A stretch of 64,000 nt of DNA from an uncultured Opitutaceae bacterium (GTDB lineage Bacteria; Verrucomicrobiota; Verrucomicrobiia; Opitutales; Opitutaceae): assembly GCA_937902925.1 (NCBI GenBank), contig CALFNN010000105.1, forward strand, positions 124,001-188,000, given 5' to 3'. Below the pieces are notes generated by a model, which saw only the letters and a program-made list of their open reading frames with translations, had not been told where the DNA came from and did not search any database. A program made the position numbers and the translations under genes. This document shows positions 25,852 through 35,374 of this stretch, piece by piece. Each line of letters starts with the position of its first letter. Positions within the stretch are counted from its first letter, which is position 1.

Positions 25852-26187
25852 TCAGTGCTTCGCCGGTTGCGCGACCGCCGGTGGCGCCGGATGCGACGGC
25901 ATGGGATAGGCGGTCGGCGACGGGAAGAACGGAGCGATGAAGTCGATCGCGGGCTTGAGCACCGCGGGTTCGGTGCGTGTCACCGTCCAGTGCATGATCA
26001 GAACTCCGAACAACAGCAGAAAAATGAACGCGACCAAGCCCGGGCTGATCGATTTCAACAGGCGATAGAAACTCAGGGTCATCATCACCACGAAGAAGCC
26101 GCACACAAGCGTCAGCAGCCCATGTTCGGCATACAGCTCGTGGAGAGCTTTCAAGACCGGATCGAAGTCGACGTGGACGTGCTTCAT
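25852..26187 (-). CDS. Small membrane protein
   Basis: An 111-residue protein from an ATG at 26187 (MKHVHVDFDPVLKALHE); an upstream in-frame start would add 19 non-hydrophobic residues. Two hydrophobic segments (about 22-38 and 48-66, the second LVAFIFLLLFGVLIM) suggest a two-helix membrane protein. The C-terminus is rich in Pro and Ala. The family is not recognised. It is convergent with the pRiA4b-like gene. Confidence 0.6.
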   Translation of the reverse strand: MKHVHVDFDPVLKALHELYAEHGLLTLVCGFFVVMMTLSFYRLLKSISPGLVAFIFLLLFGVLIMHWTVTRTEPAVLKPAIDFIAPFFPSPTAYPMPSHPAPPAVAQPAKH

Positions 26188-26374
26188 TGGACAAATAGAC
26201 CTTGGCCGGCCCGGCCAGTTCGCGTCAAAACGGAAGACCCCCACCCGCCGGGGGGACGCTACGTAGCGCGGAGCGATCCAAGCGGACGCAGCGTTAACGC
26301 GCGAATGGCGGGCGATCCATCCGGAACGACCCCGCCGCGCGTTTTTTACGTCGTTCTATCGATTGGCGCCGGCA

Positions 26375-29236
26375 CTATTTCGATTCCGGCAACGTGCCGG
26401 CCATCACAGTGATCATTTTCGCAGGATCGAGGCGGCGCTTGATCGCGCCGTTCACCCGGTCGAGTGTAAGTGCCTCGATTTTTTTCGGATAGTCGTCGAT
26501 CTCGGCGAGTGGCAGTCCGCGCTGCACGGTGCCGAGAATCTCGCCCGCGATGCCGGCACTCGTGGCGAGGCCGATCTTGTAGGCACCGATGAGCGTGCCC
26601 TTGAACGTTTGCAGTTCCTCCGCCGTTACCCCGTCCGTGGCGAAGCGCTGGAGCTCGCGGGTGGTCGAGGCGAGGCCCTTGTCGAGAAGTTCGGGTGCGA
26701 ATGCGGCCTGGATCGTCCACTGCCCGTCGGTGTAGGTATCGCGGGAGAGATAGGCGAAAATGCCATAGGTCAGGCCCTCCTCGTTGCGGACCTTGGCGAG
26801 CAGGCGCGAGGTGAAATAGCCGCCGCCGAAGATCTCCGTGCCGACGTCGAGCGCGAGGCGGTCCGGATCGGAGTATTTCAGGCCCGACGGCTCGCCGATC
26901 ATCACGGAAACGCTCGCCTTGCCGGGCATGGCGACTTTCTCGACGCGGGCGGGCGGCGCGGTGGCCGGTGCGGGCGCGGCGGGGATGGCCGTGCCGCCGT
27001 TCCAGCCGCCAAAGGCCGAGCCGAGCGCAGTGTCGAGGGCGGCGTCGTCGATATCGCCCACGGCGACGAGGATCATGTGCGCAGGGCCGTAGTGGGCGGC
27101 GTAGAACGCCTTCACTTGGTCGAGCGTGGCGGCGTCGAGGTTGGCGAGGTATTTTTCCGACTCCGGCGGATGATTCGGATGGCTCGCCGGGAAGAGAGCG
27201 CGGGAGAGGGTCTGGCTGGCGCGGTAATTCGTGTCCTCGAGCGAGCGCCGGTAGCGGCCGGCAAGCTGGGTCTTCAGTTTCGCGAACTCGCCGGCATCGA
27301 ACCGCGGCGAGCGCAGTTGCTCGGCGAGGAGGCCGAGCACGACCGGGGCGTCCTTCGCGAGGCACTTTACGCTGAACGTGAGATTCTGCGCCGTGCTGCC
27401 GAACGAGACCTCGGCGCCGACGTCCTCGAGCAGGCCGGAGAGGGCGAACTTGTCGTGCCGCGCGGTGCCCTTGTCGAGCATCGCCGAGACCAGGTCGGCG
27501 ATGGCGGGATGGTCGGCGGGATTGAACACGTCGCCGGCGGGGAAACTGCCGCGGATCGTGACGACGTCCTTGAGCGAGGTTTTCAGCGAGAGCACGTCGA
27601 TGCCGGCGACTTTCCGGCGGACGATGCGCGGGGCGATGAGCGCGGTTTGGGCGGGGCCACCGCCGCCCGCATCGGCGGGCGCAAAGACAGGAGGTGCGAT
27701 GCCGGCACCGCGCTCGGTTGCGAAGGGCAAATGCAGGCGCGACGGGGACGTTTCGCCTCCGACTGCCAGATCCGGGTTCCGATAGTAGACGGGGCGGTTG
27801 GGGACGAAGCGACGCGTGGTCGCGGCGCGGGCGGACGGTGGTTTCGCCCCGGAGGATTCCGCGCCCTCGGTCACCGGGATGAACCAGCCGGTCGTGCTCT
27901 GGTCCTCGAGGAAATACGCGCGCGCCACCCGGTCAACGTCGGCGGCGGTCACGGCCTTGATCTGGTCGAGCAGCGTGACGTAGAGCGTCCAGTCGCCGAC
28001 GGCGATGTCGTCGTTGATCTGGCCGGCGATTTGGAACGAGCCGTCGCGCGCGTAGGCGGTGCTCGCGTTTTCCTTGCCGATCGCACGGTTGACCTCGTCG
28101 GCGGTGACGCCGCCCTTTTTGAGTTTCTCGAGTTCATCGAGCACGACCTTTTCGACGGCGTCGTGTTTCGCATCGGGGGCGAGGCGGACGAAGATTTCGA
28201 AGAGAGTGGGGTCGCGGGTGGCGCTTTTGCCGGCGTCGACCGAGAGCGCGAGATTGCGATCGACGAGTGCGCGATACAGGCGGCTCGTCTTGCCGTCGGC
28301 CAGGATGTCGCCGAGCACGACGAGCGGGGCGTGGTCGGGGTTGGTCATGGCCGGGACCTTGTAGGCGAGGCCGACGACGCCGAGTTCGCCGGGGCGTTTC
28401 ACGATGACGCGGCGCGGACCCTGTTGCGGCGGCTCCTCGGTGTAGACCTGCGGGATCGGATGCGGCGAACGCGGGAACGCGCCGTAGTATTTTTCCAGCA
28501 GGCCGAGCGCGGTGGCGGGATCGAAGTCGCCGACGACCGTGACAGTCGCATTGTTGGGCCAGTAGAACGTGTCGTAGAATTCGCGCAGCTTCTCGATCGG
28601 CATCTTCTCGATGTCGCTGCGCCAGCCGATCGTGGGATGGTGGTAGGGGTGGGCGACGAAAGCCGAGGCGGTGATCGCCTTTTCGAGCGCCTCGATGGGG
28701 TCGTTTTCGCCCTGTTCGAATTCGTTGCGCACGACGGTCATCTCGGGTTCGCGATCCGACTCGCGCAGGAGGAGCCCGCGGAGCCGGTCGGATTCGAGTT
28801 GCACGGCGAGCTCGAGGCGGTCGCTCGGCATTTCCTCGAAATAGTTGGTGCGATCGAGGGAGGTGGTGGCGTTGTTGGAGGCGCCGATCCGGTCGAGCAC
28901 GGTGTCGAAGCCGGTGCCGATATCGCGGTTGAAGTGCTCGCTGCCCTTGAACATCAGGTGCTCGAGCAGATGCGTGGCGCCGGTGACGCCGAGGCCCTCG
29001 TTGCGCGAGCCGACGTGATAGGTGACCATGAACGTCAGCACGGGCGCCGAGTGATCGGGAAGCAGGAGGACGTCGAGGCCGTTGGATTCGAGCGTGTATT
29101 CGGAGATGCCGCCGAGGGTCTTGACGAACGCGAAGCCGTCGACCTGGGCGGGAGCGCTGGCGGCGCGGAGCCCGAAGGCGGACGACGTGAGCAGGAGCGA
29201 GGCGACGAGCGGAACGGGAAGGCGCAAGCGTTTCAT
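26375..29236 (-). CDS. M16 family zinc protease, two-domain, exported
   Basis: A 953-residue insulinase/pitrilysin-family protein. The ATG at 29236 gives a signal peptide (MKRLRLPVPLVASLLLTSSAFG and onward). The inverted zinc motif HxxEH is His89-Leu-Leu-Glu92-His93, with the distal Glu in the ESDREPEMTVVRNEFEQGE segment. Two M16 halves are present: the active N-terminal half, and an inactive C-terminal half containing FGSTAQNLTFSVKCL and SFAP-like dimer motifs. Such proteins degrade short or partly unfolded peptides in the periplasm. The frame stays open upstream of the signal peptide, but nothing there looks like M16 sequence. Confidence 0.92.
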   Translation of the reverse strand: MKRLRLPVPLVASLLLTSSAFGLRAASAPAQVDGFAFVKTLGGISEYTLESNGLDVLLLPDHSAPVLTFMVTYHVGSRNEGLGVTGATHLLEHLMFKGSEHFNRDIGTGFDTVLDRIGASNNATTSLDRTNYFEEMPSDRLELAVQLESDRLRGLLLRESDREPEMTVVRNEFEQGENDPIEALEKAITASAFVAHPYHHPTIGWRSDIEKMPIEKLREFYDTFYWPNNATVTVVGDFDPATALGLLEKYYGAFPRSPHPIPQVYTEEPPQQGPRRVIVKRPGELGVVGLAYKVPAMTNPDHAPLVVLGDILADGKTSRLYRALVDRNLALSVDAGKSATRDPTLFEIFVRLAPDAKHDAVEKVVLDELEKLKKGGVTADEVNRAIGKENASTAYARDGSFQIAGQINDDIAVGDWTLYVTLLDQIKAVTAADVDRVARAYFLEDQSTTGWFIPVTEGAESSGAKPPSARAATTRRFVPNRPVYYRNPDLAVGGETSPSRLHLPFATERGAGIAPPVFAPADAGGGGPAQTALIAPRIVRRKVAGIDVLSLKTSLKDVVTIRGSFPAGDVFNPADHPAIADLVSAMLDKGTARHDKFALSGLLEDVGAEVSFGSTAQNLTFSVKCLAKDAPVVLGLLAEQLRSPRFDAGEFAKLKTQLAGRYRRSLEDTNYRASQTLSRALFPASHPNHPPESEKYLANLDAATLDQVKAFYAAHYGPAHMILVAVGDIDDAALDTALGSAFGGWNGGTAIPAAPAPATAPPARVEKVAMPGKASVSVMIGEPSGLKYSDPDRLALDVGTEIFGGGYFTSRLLAKVRNEEGLTYGIFAYLSRDTYTDGQWTIQAAFAPELLDKGLASTTRELQRFATDGVTAEELQTFKGTLIGAYKIGLATSAGIAGEILGTVQRGLPLAEIDDYPKKIEALTLDRVNGAIKRRLDPAKMITVMAGTLPESK

Positions 29237-29334
29237 GCGGATGGGGCGTGTGACCGGCACGGTAGGCAACCGTGCCGCAACGCCAAGCGGTTTGCGGCGA
29301 ATGTGCGGTGGGAAAGGGCGGCGCTTGCCCCGAC

Positions 29335-30567
29335 CTACTTGGCCCCGGCGGCGCGGGCGGCAGCGGTCCAGGCGGCGAACGTCAACTCGGACTTGTGCTG
29401 CTCCCACTCGGCGGGGGTGAACACGCTCAGATCCTCGCGCTGGTAACCCGGCACGTGGTCGCCGATGGCGAGCGTGCCGCCCTCGCGCACCTCCTCCATG
29501 TAGGCCGGATCGCCCACGCCGCCGGGATGCTTGATCCATTCGCTGATGTGCGTCGTCGGCATCGCGCGGATCGCTGCCTCGGTCCAGTTGGGAAAATGGA
29601 GCTGGCGGTCGATCCACAGCACCGCGGGCTTCTCGAGGAAGCCGGGCCGGTGGCCGCCTTCCTTGAACGCATACTCGAACACGCCGTCCATCGAGCCGTG
29701 CAGTTTCGCCGTGCGCGCGCGGAGGTCGTCGAAGAACGGCTCGAAGGTTTTCTGCGGCGTGATGACCTGGTCGACGCGACCGTTCCAGACGAACGTGGGT
29801 CCGCGCGCGGCGTGCAGCGCATAGAGCACCGCCGCCTGGTCGCCGAGAAAGCGCAGCGACTGCGAGGGATAGGCCTGGCACATCTTCTTGCTCGAGGTAT
29901 CCCAGTAATCGCCGGCCCCGCCGAGATTCCCGCCGCCGACGAGAATGCACGCGTGCAGCCGCGGCTCCACGGCGCCGCCGAGCGCGAGCAGGAACGAGCC
30001 CATCGAGTAGCCGCCCGCGCCGAGGCGGGTCGGATCGACCTCGGGGCGCGAGGCGAGATATGATGTGGCTTGGAAAATATCCGTCAGCATCAGGCCGCAG
30101 AGGCGGCGCGCCATCGTGGCGTCGCCCTGCAGCGTGTCGTGCTCGCGGGTGGCGGATTTGCGCTGGGTGTTGCGCTCGCCTTCGCCGGCTTGGTCGTAGG
30201 TGAGCACCGCCATGCCGCCGCGCGCGAAGGCGACACCGGTGAAATAGGAATACCACGAGTATTTGTCGCCACCGTGGCCGGCGATGACGACGAACCCGGG
30301 AATTTTTCCGCCCGGCGGCAGCGGATCCGGCAGGTAGAGAATCGCGGGAACGCGCAGGCCGAGCTCGGTGGCGTAGGTGACGGCCTCGGCGCGGACCCCG
30401 GGCGCGGGGGAGAAGCGGCGGTGGGTTTTGGCGTCGAGCGCCGGCAGCGGGTCGGGCACGAAAAAATTCGCGCGGATCCGGGCGCGCAGTTCATCGACGC
30501 GGGCGGGAGCGAGCGGCTGGGCGGCGAGCATGGCGGGGAGGAGCAGGAGCGGCAGCAGGCGTTTCAT
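29335..30567 (-). CDS. Secreted alpha/beta hydrolase, acetyl-esterase-like
   Basis: A 410-residue exported hydrolase. The signal peptide is MKRLLPLLLLPAMLAAQ. The GxSxG nucleophile elbow is GYSMG with Ser188; VVIAGHGGDKYS provides the oxyanion-hole segment, NGRVDQVITP the likely acid region and EGGHRPGF the likely catalytic His. The layout is close to dienelactone hydrolase/acetyl xylan esterase-like proteins found beside polysaccharide genes. The substrate is unproved. It lies 98 bases upstream of the M16 gene on the same strand and may be co-transcribed with it. Confidence 0.8.
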   Translation of the reverse strand: MKRLLPLLLLPAMLAAQPLAPARVDELRARIRANFFVPDPLPALDAKTHRRFSPAPGVRAEAVTYATELGLRVPAILYLPDPLPPGGKIPGFVVIAGHGGDKYSWYSYFTGVAFARGGMAVLTYDQAGEGERNTQRKSATREHDTLQGDATMARRLCGLMLTDIFQATSYLASRPEVDPTRLGAGGYSMGSFLLALGGAVEPRLHACILVGGGNLGGAGDYWDTSSKKMCQAYPSQSLRFLGDQAAVLYALHAARGPTFVWNGRVDQVITPQKTFEPFFDDLRARTAKLHGSMDGVFEYAFKEGGHRPGFLEKPAVLWIDRQLHFPNWTEAAIRAMPTTHISEWIKHPGGVGDPAYMEEVREGGTLAIGDHVPGYQREDLSVFTPAEWEQHKSELTFAAWTAAARAAGAK

Positions 30568-30607
30568 GGGCAACGGGGTTTCCCGATGTTGGAGGCCGGA
30601 GCCACGG

Positions 30608-30637
30608 CGGCAAGGGATGTCTCGCGACATTTGCCGC
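30608..30637. repeat. Nested palindrome with ATGTCTCG-type core
   Basis: A perfect 14-bp palindrome (30617-30630, ATGTCTCGCGACAT) is enclosed by a second inverted pair GCGGCAA (30608-30614) / TTGCCGC (30631-30637). It sits in the divergent gap between the esterase and DUF2891 genes. A related core (ATGTCTCGGGACAT) occurs at 47574-47587. Confidence 0.6.
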
Positions 30638-30671
30638 GACTTCCGGGCGACTCGAAGCCAAAAAGGGCGGC

Positions 30672-31778
30672 ATGAAGTCAGGAGACCATGCAGGGCCGGC
30701 CGCGCCCCGGGCGACGATGAAGCCGGGCGGCGGGGAGTTCCCGGGGCTTGATCGCGGACGCGCCGCGGCGTTCGCGCAGCTCGCGTTGCAGGGCATCGAC
30801 CGCGAATATCCCAACAAACCCGCCGCGGTGCTGTGCGGACCGGAGGACTTGAAGACCCCGCGGGCGATGCACCCGGCATTTTACGGCTGCTTCGACTGGC
30901 ATTCGGCGGTGCACGGTCACTGGCTGCTCGTGCGATTGCTGCGGCATTTTCCCGATATGGCGGGGGCGGCGGAAGCGCGGGCGCGACTCGCAGCGCACCT
31001 GACGGCGGCCAATCTTTCGGCCGAGGCGGCCTACTTCGAACCAAAGGAAAACCGCGGCTTCGAGCGGATGTATGGCTGGGCGTGGGCGCTGCGGCTTGTC
31101 GCCGAACTCAAGGCCTGGGACGATTCGGATGCCCGGCAATGGGCGAAAAATATCGCGCCGCTCGAACGCGCCCTGGCCGGGCTGACGAAGGCTTATCTGC
31201 CGAAGCCCACCTATCCGCTGCGGATGGGCGTGCACCCGGACACGGGCTTCGCGCTCGGGCAAATCCTCGATTACGCCCGCGCAGTCGGGGACGGGGAGCT
31301 GGAAAAGATGATTACGACGCGAACGCGCACGTTTTATCTCGCGGACCGCGACTACCCGGTTCGCTACGAGCCGTCGGGCGAGGATTTTTTCTCCTCGGGC
31401 CTGAACGAGGCCGACCTGATGCGACGCGTGCTGGCACCGAAGGAATTCTCGGCGTGGCTCGATCGTTTCGTGCCGGGACTGCGGGACCGCGACCTGGGCA
31501 ACTGGGCCGAGGCGGCGAAAGTGAGCGACGCGACCGACGGGCGGATCGTGCACCTCGCCGGTCTCAATCTTAGTCGCGCGTGGACCCTGTGCGGGGTGCG
31601 CTCGGCGTTGGCGGCCGGCGATCCCCGCCGGGCGGCACTCGAGGCCGCGGCCCGCGTGCACGAGACCGAGGGATTGAAATACGTCTTCAGCGGCCACTAC
31701 GAGGGCGAGCACTGGCTGGCGACGTTCGCCGTTTACCATCTTACGAACGCCGGGATCGAGGCGGCGCGGGCACGGTGA
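30672..31778 (+). CDS. DUF2891 family protein
   Basis: A 368-residue protein of the DUF2891 family, predicted all-helical and cytoplasmic. Family features are HPAFYGCFDWHSAVHGHWLLVRLLRHFPD near residue 70 (conserved His and Trp), FERMYGWAWALRL, LGQILDYAR and the terminal KYVFSGHYEGEHWLATFAVY. The alpha-toroid-like pattern recalls glycoside-processing proteins, but no activity is known. An alternative start at 30717 would shorten it by 15 residues. It is divergent from the secreted esterase. Confidence 0.85.
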   Translation: MKSGDHAGPAAPRATMKPGGGEFPGLDRGRAAAFAQLALQGIDREYPNKPAAVLCGPEDLKTPRAMHPAFYGCFDWHSAVHGHWLLVRLLRHFPDMAGAAEARARLAAHLTAANLSAEAAYFEPKENRGFERMYGWAWALRLVAELKAWDDSDARQWAKNIAPLERALAGLTKAYLPKPTYPLRMGVHPDTGFALGQILDYARAVGDGELEKMITTRTRTFYLADRDYPVRYEPSGEDFFSSGLNEADLMRRVLAPKEFSAWLDRFVPGLRDRDLGNWAEAAKVSDATDGRIVHLAGLNLSRAWTLCGVRSALAAGDPRRAALEAAARVHETEGLKYVFSGHYEGEHWLATFAVYHLTNAGIEAARAR

Positions 31779-31830
31779 CGAGCCGGTGAGCTGGCGCGGA
31801 ATGATCGGGCGGGGGATCTCCGCCGACCGA

Positions 31831-32406
31831 TTACGGCAGCATTTTGATCCGGATGCGGCGGTAGGAAATGGCGCCCTTGTCGGCTTCGAGGGCCAGCGGG
31901 CCGGGGTCGGTGATTTTCAACGTCGTCGTGAGCAGTTCGCCGTTGCAGGTCGCTCGCGCCACGCCATCCTGCACGGTGACCTCGATCGCGTTCCAGTCGA
32001 GCGGGCGGTAGGCCTTGCACGACTTGTAGGCGTAATTGCTGTAGTCGCCGCACTGGAGCTGGGTCTTGTTGAAAAACAGGCCGCCGTCGGTTTTTTCGCC
32101 GGCGCGGAATTCAAGGCGGAGGATGAAATTTCCGGTGAACGCCTTCGTCGTCCACAGCAGCACACGACCATGGGCGGCTTTCGCATCATTGCCGACGAGT
32201 GCGCTGTCATGGATCGAGTAGCGGCCGTCGCCAGGATCGGTTTTCCCGCCGAGCGCCGGGCCGTCCTGATGGTGCCAGCCGGTGAGATCGTGGCCGTTGA
32301 AGAGCGCGGTGAAGCCGGGCTCGGGAGCGAAGCCGTCCGCGGCGTGCAGCGGCGCGGTGAGAGTGCAGACGAGGAGGGCGAGGCGGGGAAGTGAGGGGTA
32401 GTTCAC
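31831..32406 (-). CDS. Secreted DUF1080 (3-keto-disaccharide hydrolase-type) protein
   Basis: A 191-residue exported protein. A signal peptide (1-22, ending PLHAA) is followed by a concanavalin-like beta-sandwich with the family pattern GFTALFNGHDLTGWHH, FILRLEFRAGEKTDGGLFF, DWNAIEVTVQDG and GPLALEADKGAISYRRIRI. DUF1080 proteins are abundant in Planctomycetes and Verrucomicrobia, and some act on 3-keto-glycosides. Upstream of it (32407-32571) lies a 165-base gap in which I see no gene. Confidence 0.85.
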   Translation of the reverse strand: MNYPSLPRLALLVCTLTAPLHAADGFAPEPGFTALFNGHDLTGWHHQDGPALGGKTDPGDGRYSIHDSALVGNDAKAAHGRVLLWTTKAFTGNFILRLEFRAGEKTDGGLFFNKTQLQCGDYSNYAYKSCKAYRPLDWNAIEVTVQDGVARATCNGELLTTTLKITDPGPLALEADKGAISYRRIRIKMLP

Positions 32407-32571
32407 AGACGGCAGTATGGCTGGGTCATGGCGTTCGATAAATCCAAATCTGGCGGACCGATCGCTTCACCGGGGACCCAAAGTCCAAACCGGAGGCTAC
32501 GGAGAAATCCTTGTGAACTCGGATTGGATCCCTGTGTGCTCCGGGTAGGAAATGCCGATTGGTTTTTCTGA

Positions 32572-33630
32572 TCAACTTTTCGAAACGAACGCCTTCACCG
32601 ACTCCGCCGTGAACTTGTCCCATGCGGCAACAAGGCGATCTTCGAGGGCGTTTTCCTCCGGCGCGGGGCTCCGGCCATGCTGGTCCATCCACGCGGCGGT
32701 GCGGCGGACGCCCTCCTCGTAGGGTGTGGTGAGGCGGAATTCCGGCACGTCGCGCTTGAGCTTCGCATTCGAATAAACGCCGTGAAAGCGAAAGATCTCC
32801 GCGAGGCCAGCGTAACGTTGCGGGGCGACCGCCAGCAGGAAGTCGGTCGGCAGATGCACGAGCCATGGCGCCGGAGCGCCGAGCGCGGCGGCGGTGCGCT
32901 GGACGTATTGATCCCACGTCACGACCTCATCGGCGACGGCGTTGTAGGCTTGGCCGAGGCAGCGGGGATTGGCGGCGGCGTAGGCGAAGCCGCGGCCGAC
33001 GTCGTCGGAATAGGCGCTTTGCCAGAGACCATGGCCGTCACCGCTGACAACGATCGGACGGCCGCGGCGAAGGCGTTCGAGGAACGTCGCGTCGGTGTTG
33101 AGATTGTTGATGATGCCGCCGCCGGGTCCGTAGGTGTGAGACGGTCGAATGATCGTCACGGCCATCTTCTGGTTCGCATGCGCCCGGAGGAACAGCTGCT
33201 CGCACGCCAGCTTGTCGCGGCCGTAACGGGAGTGCGGGGCCTGCGACGTAGTCTCCAGTGTGGGAACGACGGTCTGCGTGTTGCCGTAGGTGCAGACGGT
33301 GCTGCAGAAAATAAACTGGCCGCAGCGCCCGGCGAACGCGCGCAGATCGCTCTCCGCTTCGTCGGGCCGGAAGCAGATCATGTCGATGACGACGTCCCAC
33401 GGCGCGGCGGCGGTCATCGTGTTTTCGAAGGCCGGAAAATCCTTCCGGTCGCCGGAGAGACGGCGAATGCCGGGGCCGATCCGGTCATCGGTCTGGCTGC
33501 GGTTGAAGACGGTGATCGTCGCGCCGCGCTCCCGGAGCGCCTGGACGATGCCCGTCGAGATGAGGCCGGTGCCGCCGATGATAAGGACGTTCACGCGCCG
33601 GTTAAACGACGGAGCGCGATTGCTGTCCAA
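32572..33630 (-). CDS. NAD-dependent epimerase/dehydratase
   Basis: An extended SDR-family protein of up to 352 residues. The nucleotide-binding motif is NVLIIGGTGLISTGIV, and the catalytic YxxxK is YGRDK preceded by FCSTVCTYG. Because the Rossmann strand begins right after a GTG at 33594, that codon may be the true start (340 residues). RPSHTYGPGG and the C-terminal TPYEEGVRRTAAWMDQ fit sugar-nucleotide epimerases/reductases of the SDR-a type. The substrate is unknown. It is divergent from the symporter gene. Confidence 0.85.
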   Translation of the reverse strand: MDSNRAPSFNRRVNVLIIGGTGLISTGIVQALRERGATITVFNRSQTDDRIGPGIRRLSGDRKDFPAFENTMTAAAPWDVVIDMICFRPDEAESDLRAFAGRCGQFIFCSTVCTYGNTQTVVPTLETTSQAPHSRYGRDKLACEQLFLRAHANQKMAVTIIRPSHTYGPGGGIINNLNTDATFLERLRRGRPIVVSGDGHGLWQSAYSDDVGRGFAYAAANPRCLGQAYNAVADEVVTWDQYVQRTAAALGAPAPWLVHLPTDFLLAVAPQRYAGLAEIFRFHGVYSNAKLKRDVPEFRLTTPYEEGVRRTAAWMDQHGRSPAPEENALEDRLVAAWDKFTAESVKAFVSKS

Positions 33631-33774
33631 TCATGAATTGGTCCAACGATGTGACGGGCGATGCGCCGGACGGCCCGCGGGCGGGCGCGCTAGATTTGGT
33701 TCGCGGTCGGGCGCGGCATCGCGCAAACGATGCGCCGCCCCGTTTACCCGCCGGCCCGCCGGTCGCACGCCTTC

Positions 33775-35307
33775 ATGTTGTCGCCTTTCGCCCCACTGTT
33801 CGCCGTCGTCGCACCCCGCACGCTCTCGTGGCCGGACTATGTCTCCCTCGCGGCATATTTCGGGGTGAGCCTGGCGATCGGGTGGTGGTGGCGGCGGAAG
33901 AAGCAGTCGAGTGCCGAGTTCATGCTCGGCGACCGGCGGCTGCCGTGGTGGGCGGCCGCGATCAGCTTCATGGCGACGGCCACGAGCAGCATCAGCTTCA
34001 TGGCGCTGCCGGCGCGGTCGTATGCGGAGGACTGGCTGTCGTTCGGGTCGGCGCCGGCGCAGGCGATTGCCGGGATGGTGGTGGGGATCGTGTTTGTCGG
34101 CGTGTTGCGCCGGCTGAACCTGACGACGATCTTCAATTACCTTGAGCAGCGCTTCGACCGGAATGTGCGGCTGCTCGGCGCGGCGCTCGGAATTCTGCTC
34201 AAGGTGGGCGGGCGGATGAGCGTCGTCATGCTGCTGCCGGCGCTCGCGCTGTCGACCGTCACCGGCTTCGACAAATACGCGAGCGTCCTGCTCATGGGCG
34301 CGGTCACGACGATTTACGCGATGGAGGGCGGGTTCGAGGCGGTGGTGTGGACGGATGTGATGCAGGTCGGCGTGACGGTGGGCGGCGTCGTCGTCGCGCT
34401 GGTGTTCATGGAGCACGGCGTCGACGGCGGTTTTGCGGGGATGATCGCGGCGAGCCGGGCAGCGGGAAAATTCCATGCGATCGCGACAGACTTCGACCTC
34501 GTGCGGCCGACGGTCTGGGTCTTCATCGGCATGTTCCTCGGCCACGTTTTCGTGGTGCTGGGCGACCAGCCGCTGATGCAGCGGATGCTCGCGACGTCGG
34601 ATCCGCGCGCGGCGCGGCGGTCGGTGGTGATGGGCAACGTGGTCGGGCTCGGCGGCTCGGTGATGTTCTTTTTCGTGGGGACGATGCTCTGGGCGTTTTA
34701 CCGCGTGCACCCGGACCGATTGACGCCGGACCTCGACAACGACGCGATCTTTCCCTTTTTCATCGCCAACGAACTTCCGCCGGGCGTGGTCGGATTGATC
34801 GTCGCGAGTTTGTTCGCGGCGGGGATGGGCGCGCTGAGCAGCGCGATGAACGCCACGGCGGCGATCGTGGTGAGCGATTTCCAGGGGACGCTGCGGCCGG
34901 GCGCGACGGAGAAACAGCGGCTGCGGTTGGCGCGGGGCACGACGCTCGCGGCGGGAGTGCTGGCGACCGGCATGGCGGTGTGGCTCGCGTGGCGCGGGAC
35001 CGGATCGTTGTGGGACGAATATCTGCTCCTCATCGCGCGATTCGGCGGCGGATTTCCGGGCGTGTTCGCGCTGGGGCTGCTCACGCGGCGGGCAAACGCA
35101 CCGGGCGTCATGATCGGCGCGCTCGCGAGCGTGGCGGTGACGTGGATCGTGCAGGACTGCACGGCGACGAGCACGTTCCTGCACGGGTTCGTGGCGGTGG
35201 CGTCGTGCATCGTCATCGGCTATGGGGCGAGCCTGGCGTTCGCCGCGCGGGCGCCGGAAAAAGGCTTCGCCGGGCTGACCGTGTGGGATCCGCCGGCAAC
35301 GCGATGA
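33775..35307 (+). CDS. Sodium/solute symporter (SSS family)
   Basis: About 510 residues from the ATG at 33775; a start at 33730 would add 15 residues. Roughly 13 transmembrane segments are present. SSS features include DYVSLAAYFGVSLAIGWWW (first helix), the FMLGDRRLPWWAAAISFMATATSSISF region (substrate and sodium site of helix 1), NYLEQRF, and GLIVASLFAAGMGALSSAMNATA (sodium-site Ser pair). The family imports sugars, sialic acid, amino acids or carboxylates with sodium. Neighbours point to a sugar or sugar acid, but this is inference. Confidence 0.9.
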   Translation: MLSPFAPLFAVVAPRTLSWPDYVSLAAYFGVSLAIGWWWRRKKQSSAEFMLGDRRLPWWAAAISFMATATSSISFMALPARSYAEDWLSFGSAPAQAIAGMVVGIVFVGVLRRLNLTTIFNYLEQRFDRNVRLLGAALGILLKVGGRMSVVMLLPALALSTVTGFDKYASVLLMGAVTTIYAMEGGFEAVVWTDVMQVGVTVGGVVVALVFMEHGVDGGFAGMIAASRAAGKFHAIATDFDLVRPTVWVFIGMFLGHVFVVLGDQPLMQRMLATSDPRAARRSVVMGNVVGLGGSVMFFFVGTMLWAFYRVHPDRLTPDLDNDAIFPFFIANELPPGVVGLIVASLFAAGMGALSSAMNATAAIVVSDFQGTLRPGATEKQRLRLARGTTLAAGVLATGMAVWLAWRGTGSLWDEYLLLIARFGGGFPGVFALGLLTRRANAPGVMIGALASVAVTWIVQDCTATSTFLHGFVAVASCIVIGYGASLAFAARAPEKGFAGLTVWDPPATR

Positions 35308-35374
35308 TCAAGGTCGATGACGAGATCGGCGTTGCGCGCGGCGGAAACCTGGACGACTTACCGAGACGCACCCC

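Noticed and set aside
26257-26300. Short palindromes CGCTACGTAGCG and GCGTTAACGC between the small membrane gene and the M16 stop.
   Set aside because: Short perfect palindromes are frequent in GC-rich DNA; no repeat copies or linked promoter features were seen.
26363-29446. A 1027-codon plus-strand frame opposite the M16 protease.
   Set aside because: Antisense to an intact two-domain protease with signal peptide and zinc motif.
29237-30256. Extension of the M16 protein upstream of its signal peptide, where the frame remains open for about 340 codons.
   Set aside because: The extra sequence overlaps the esterase gene in another frame and is Arg-rich shadow; the signal peptide at 29236 marks the true start.
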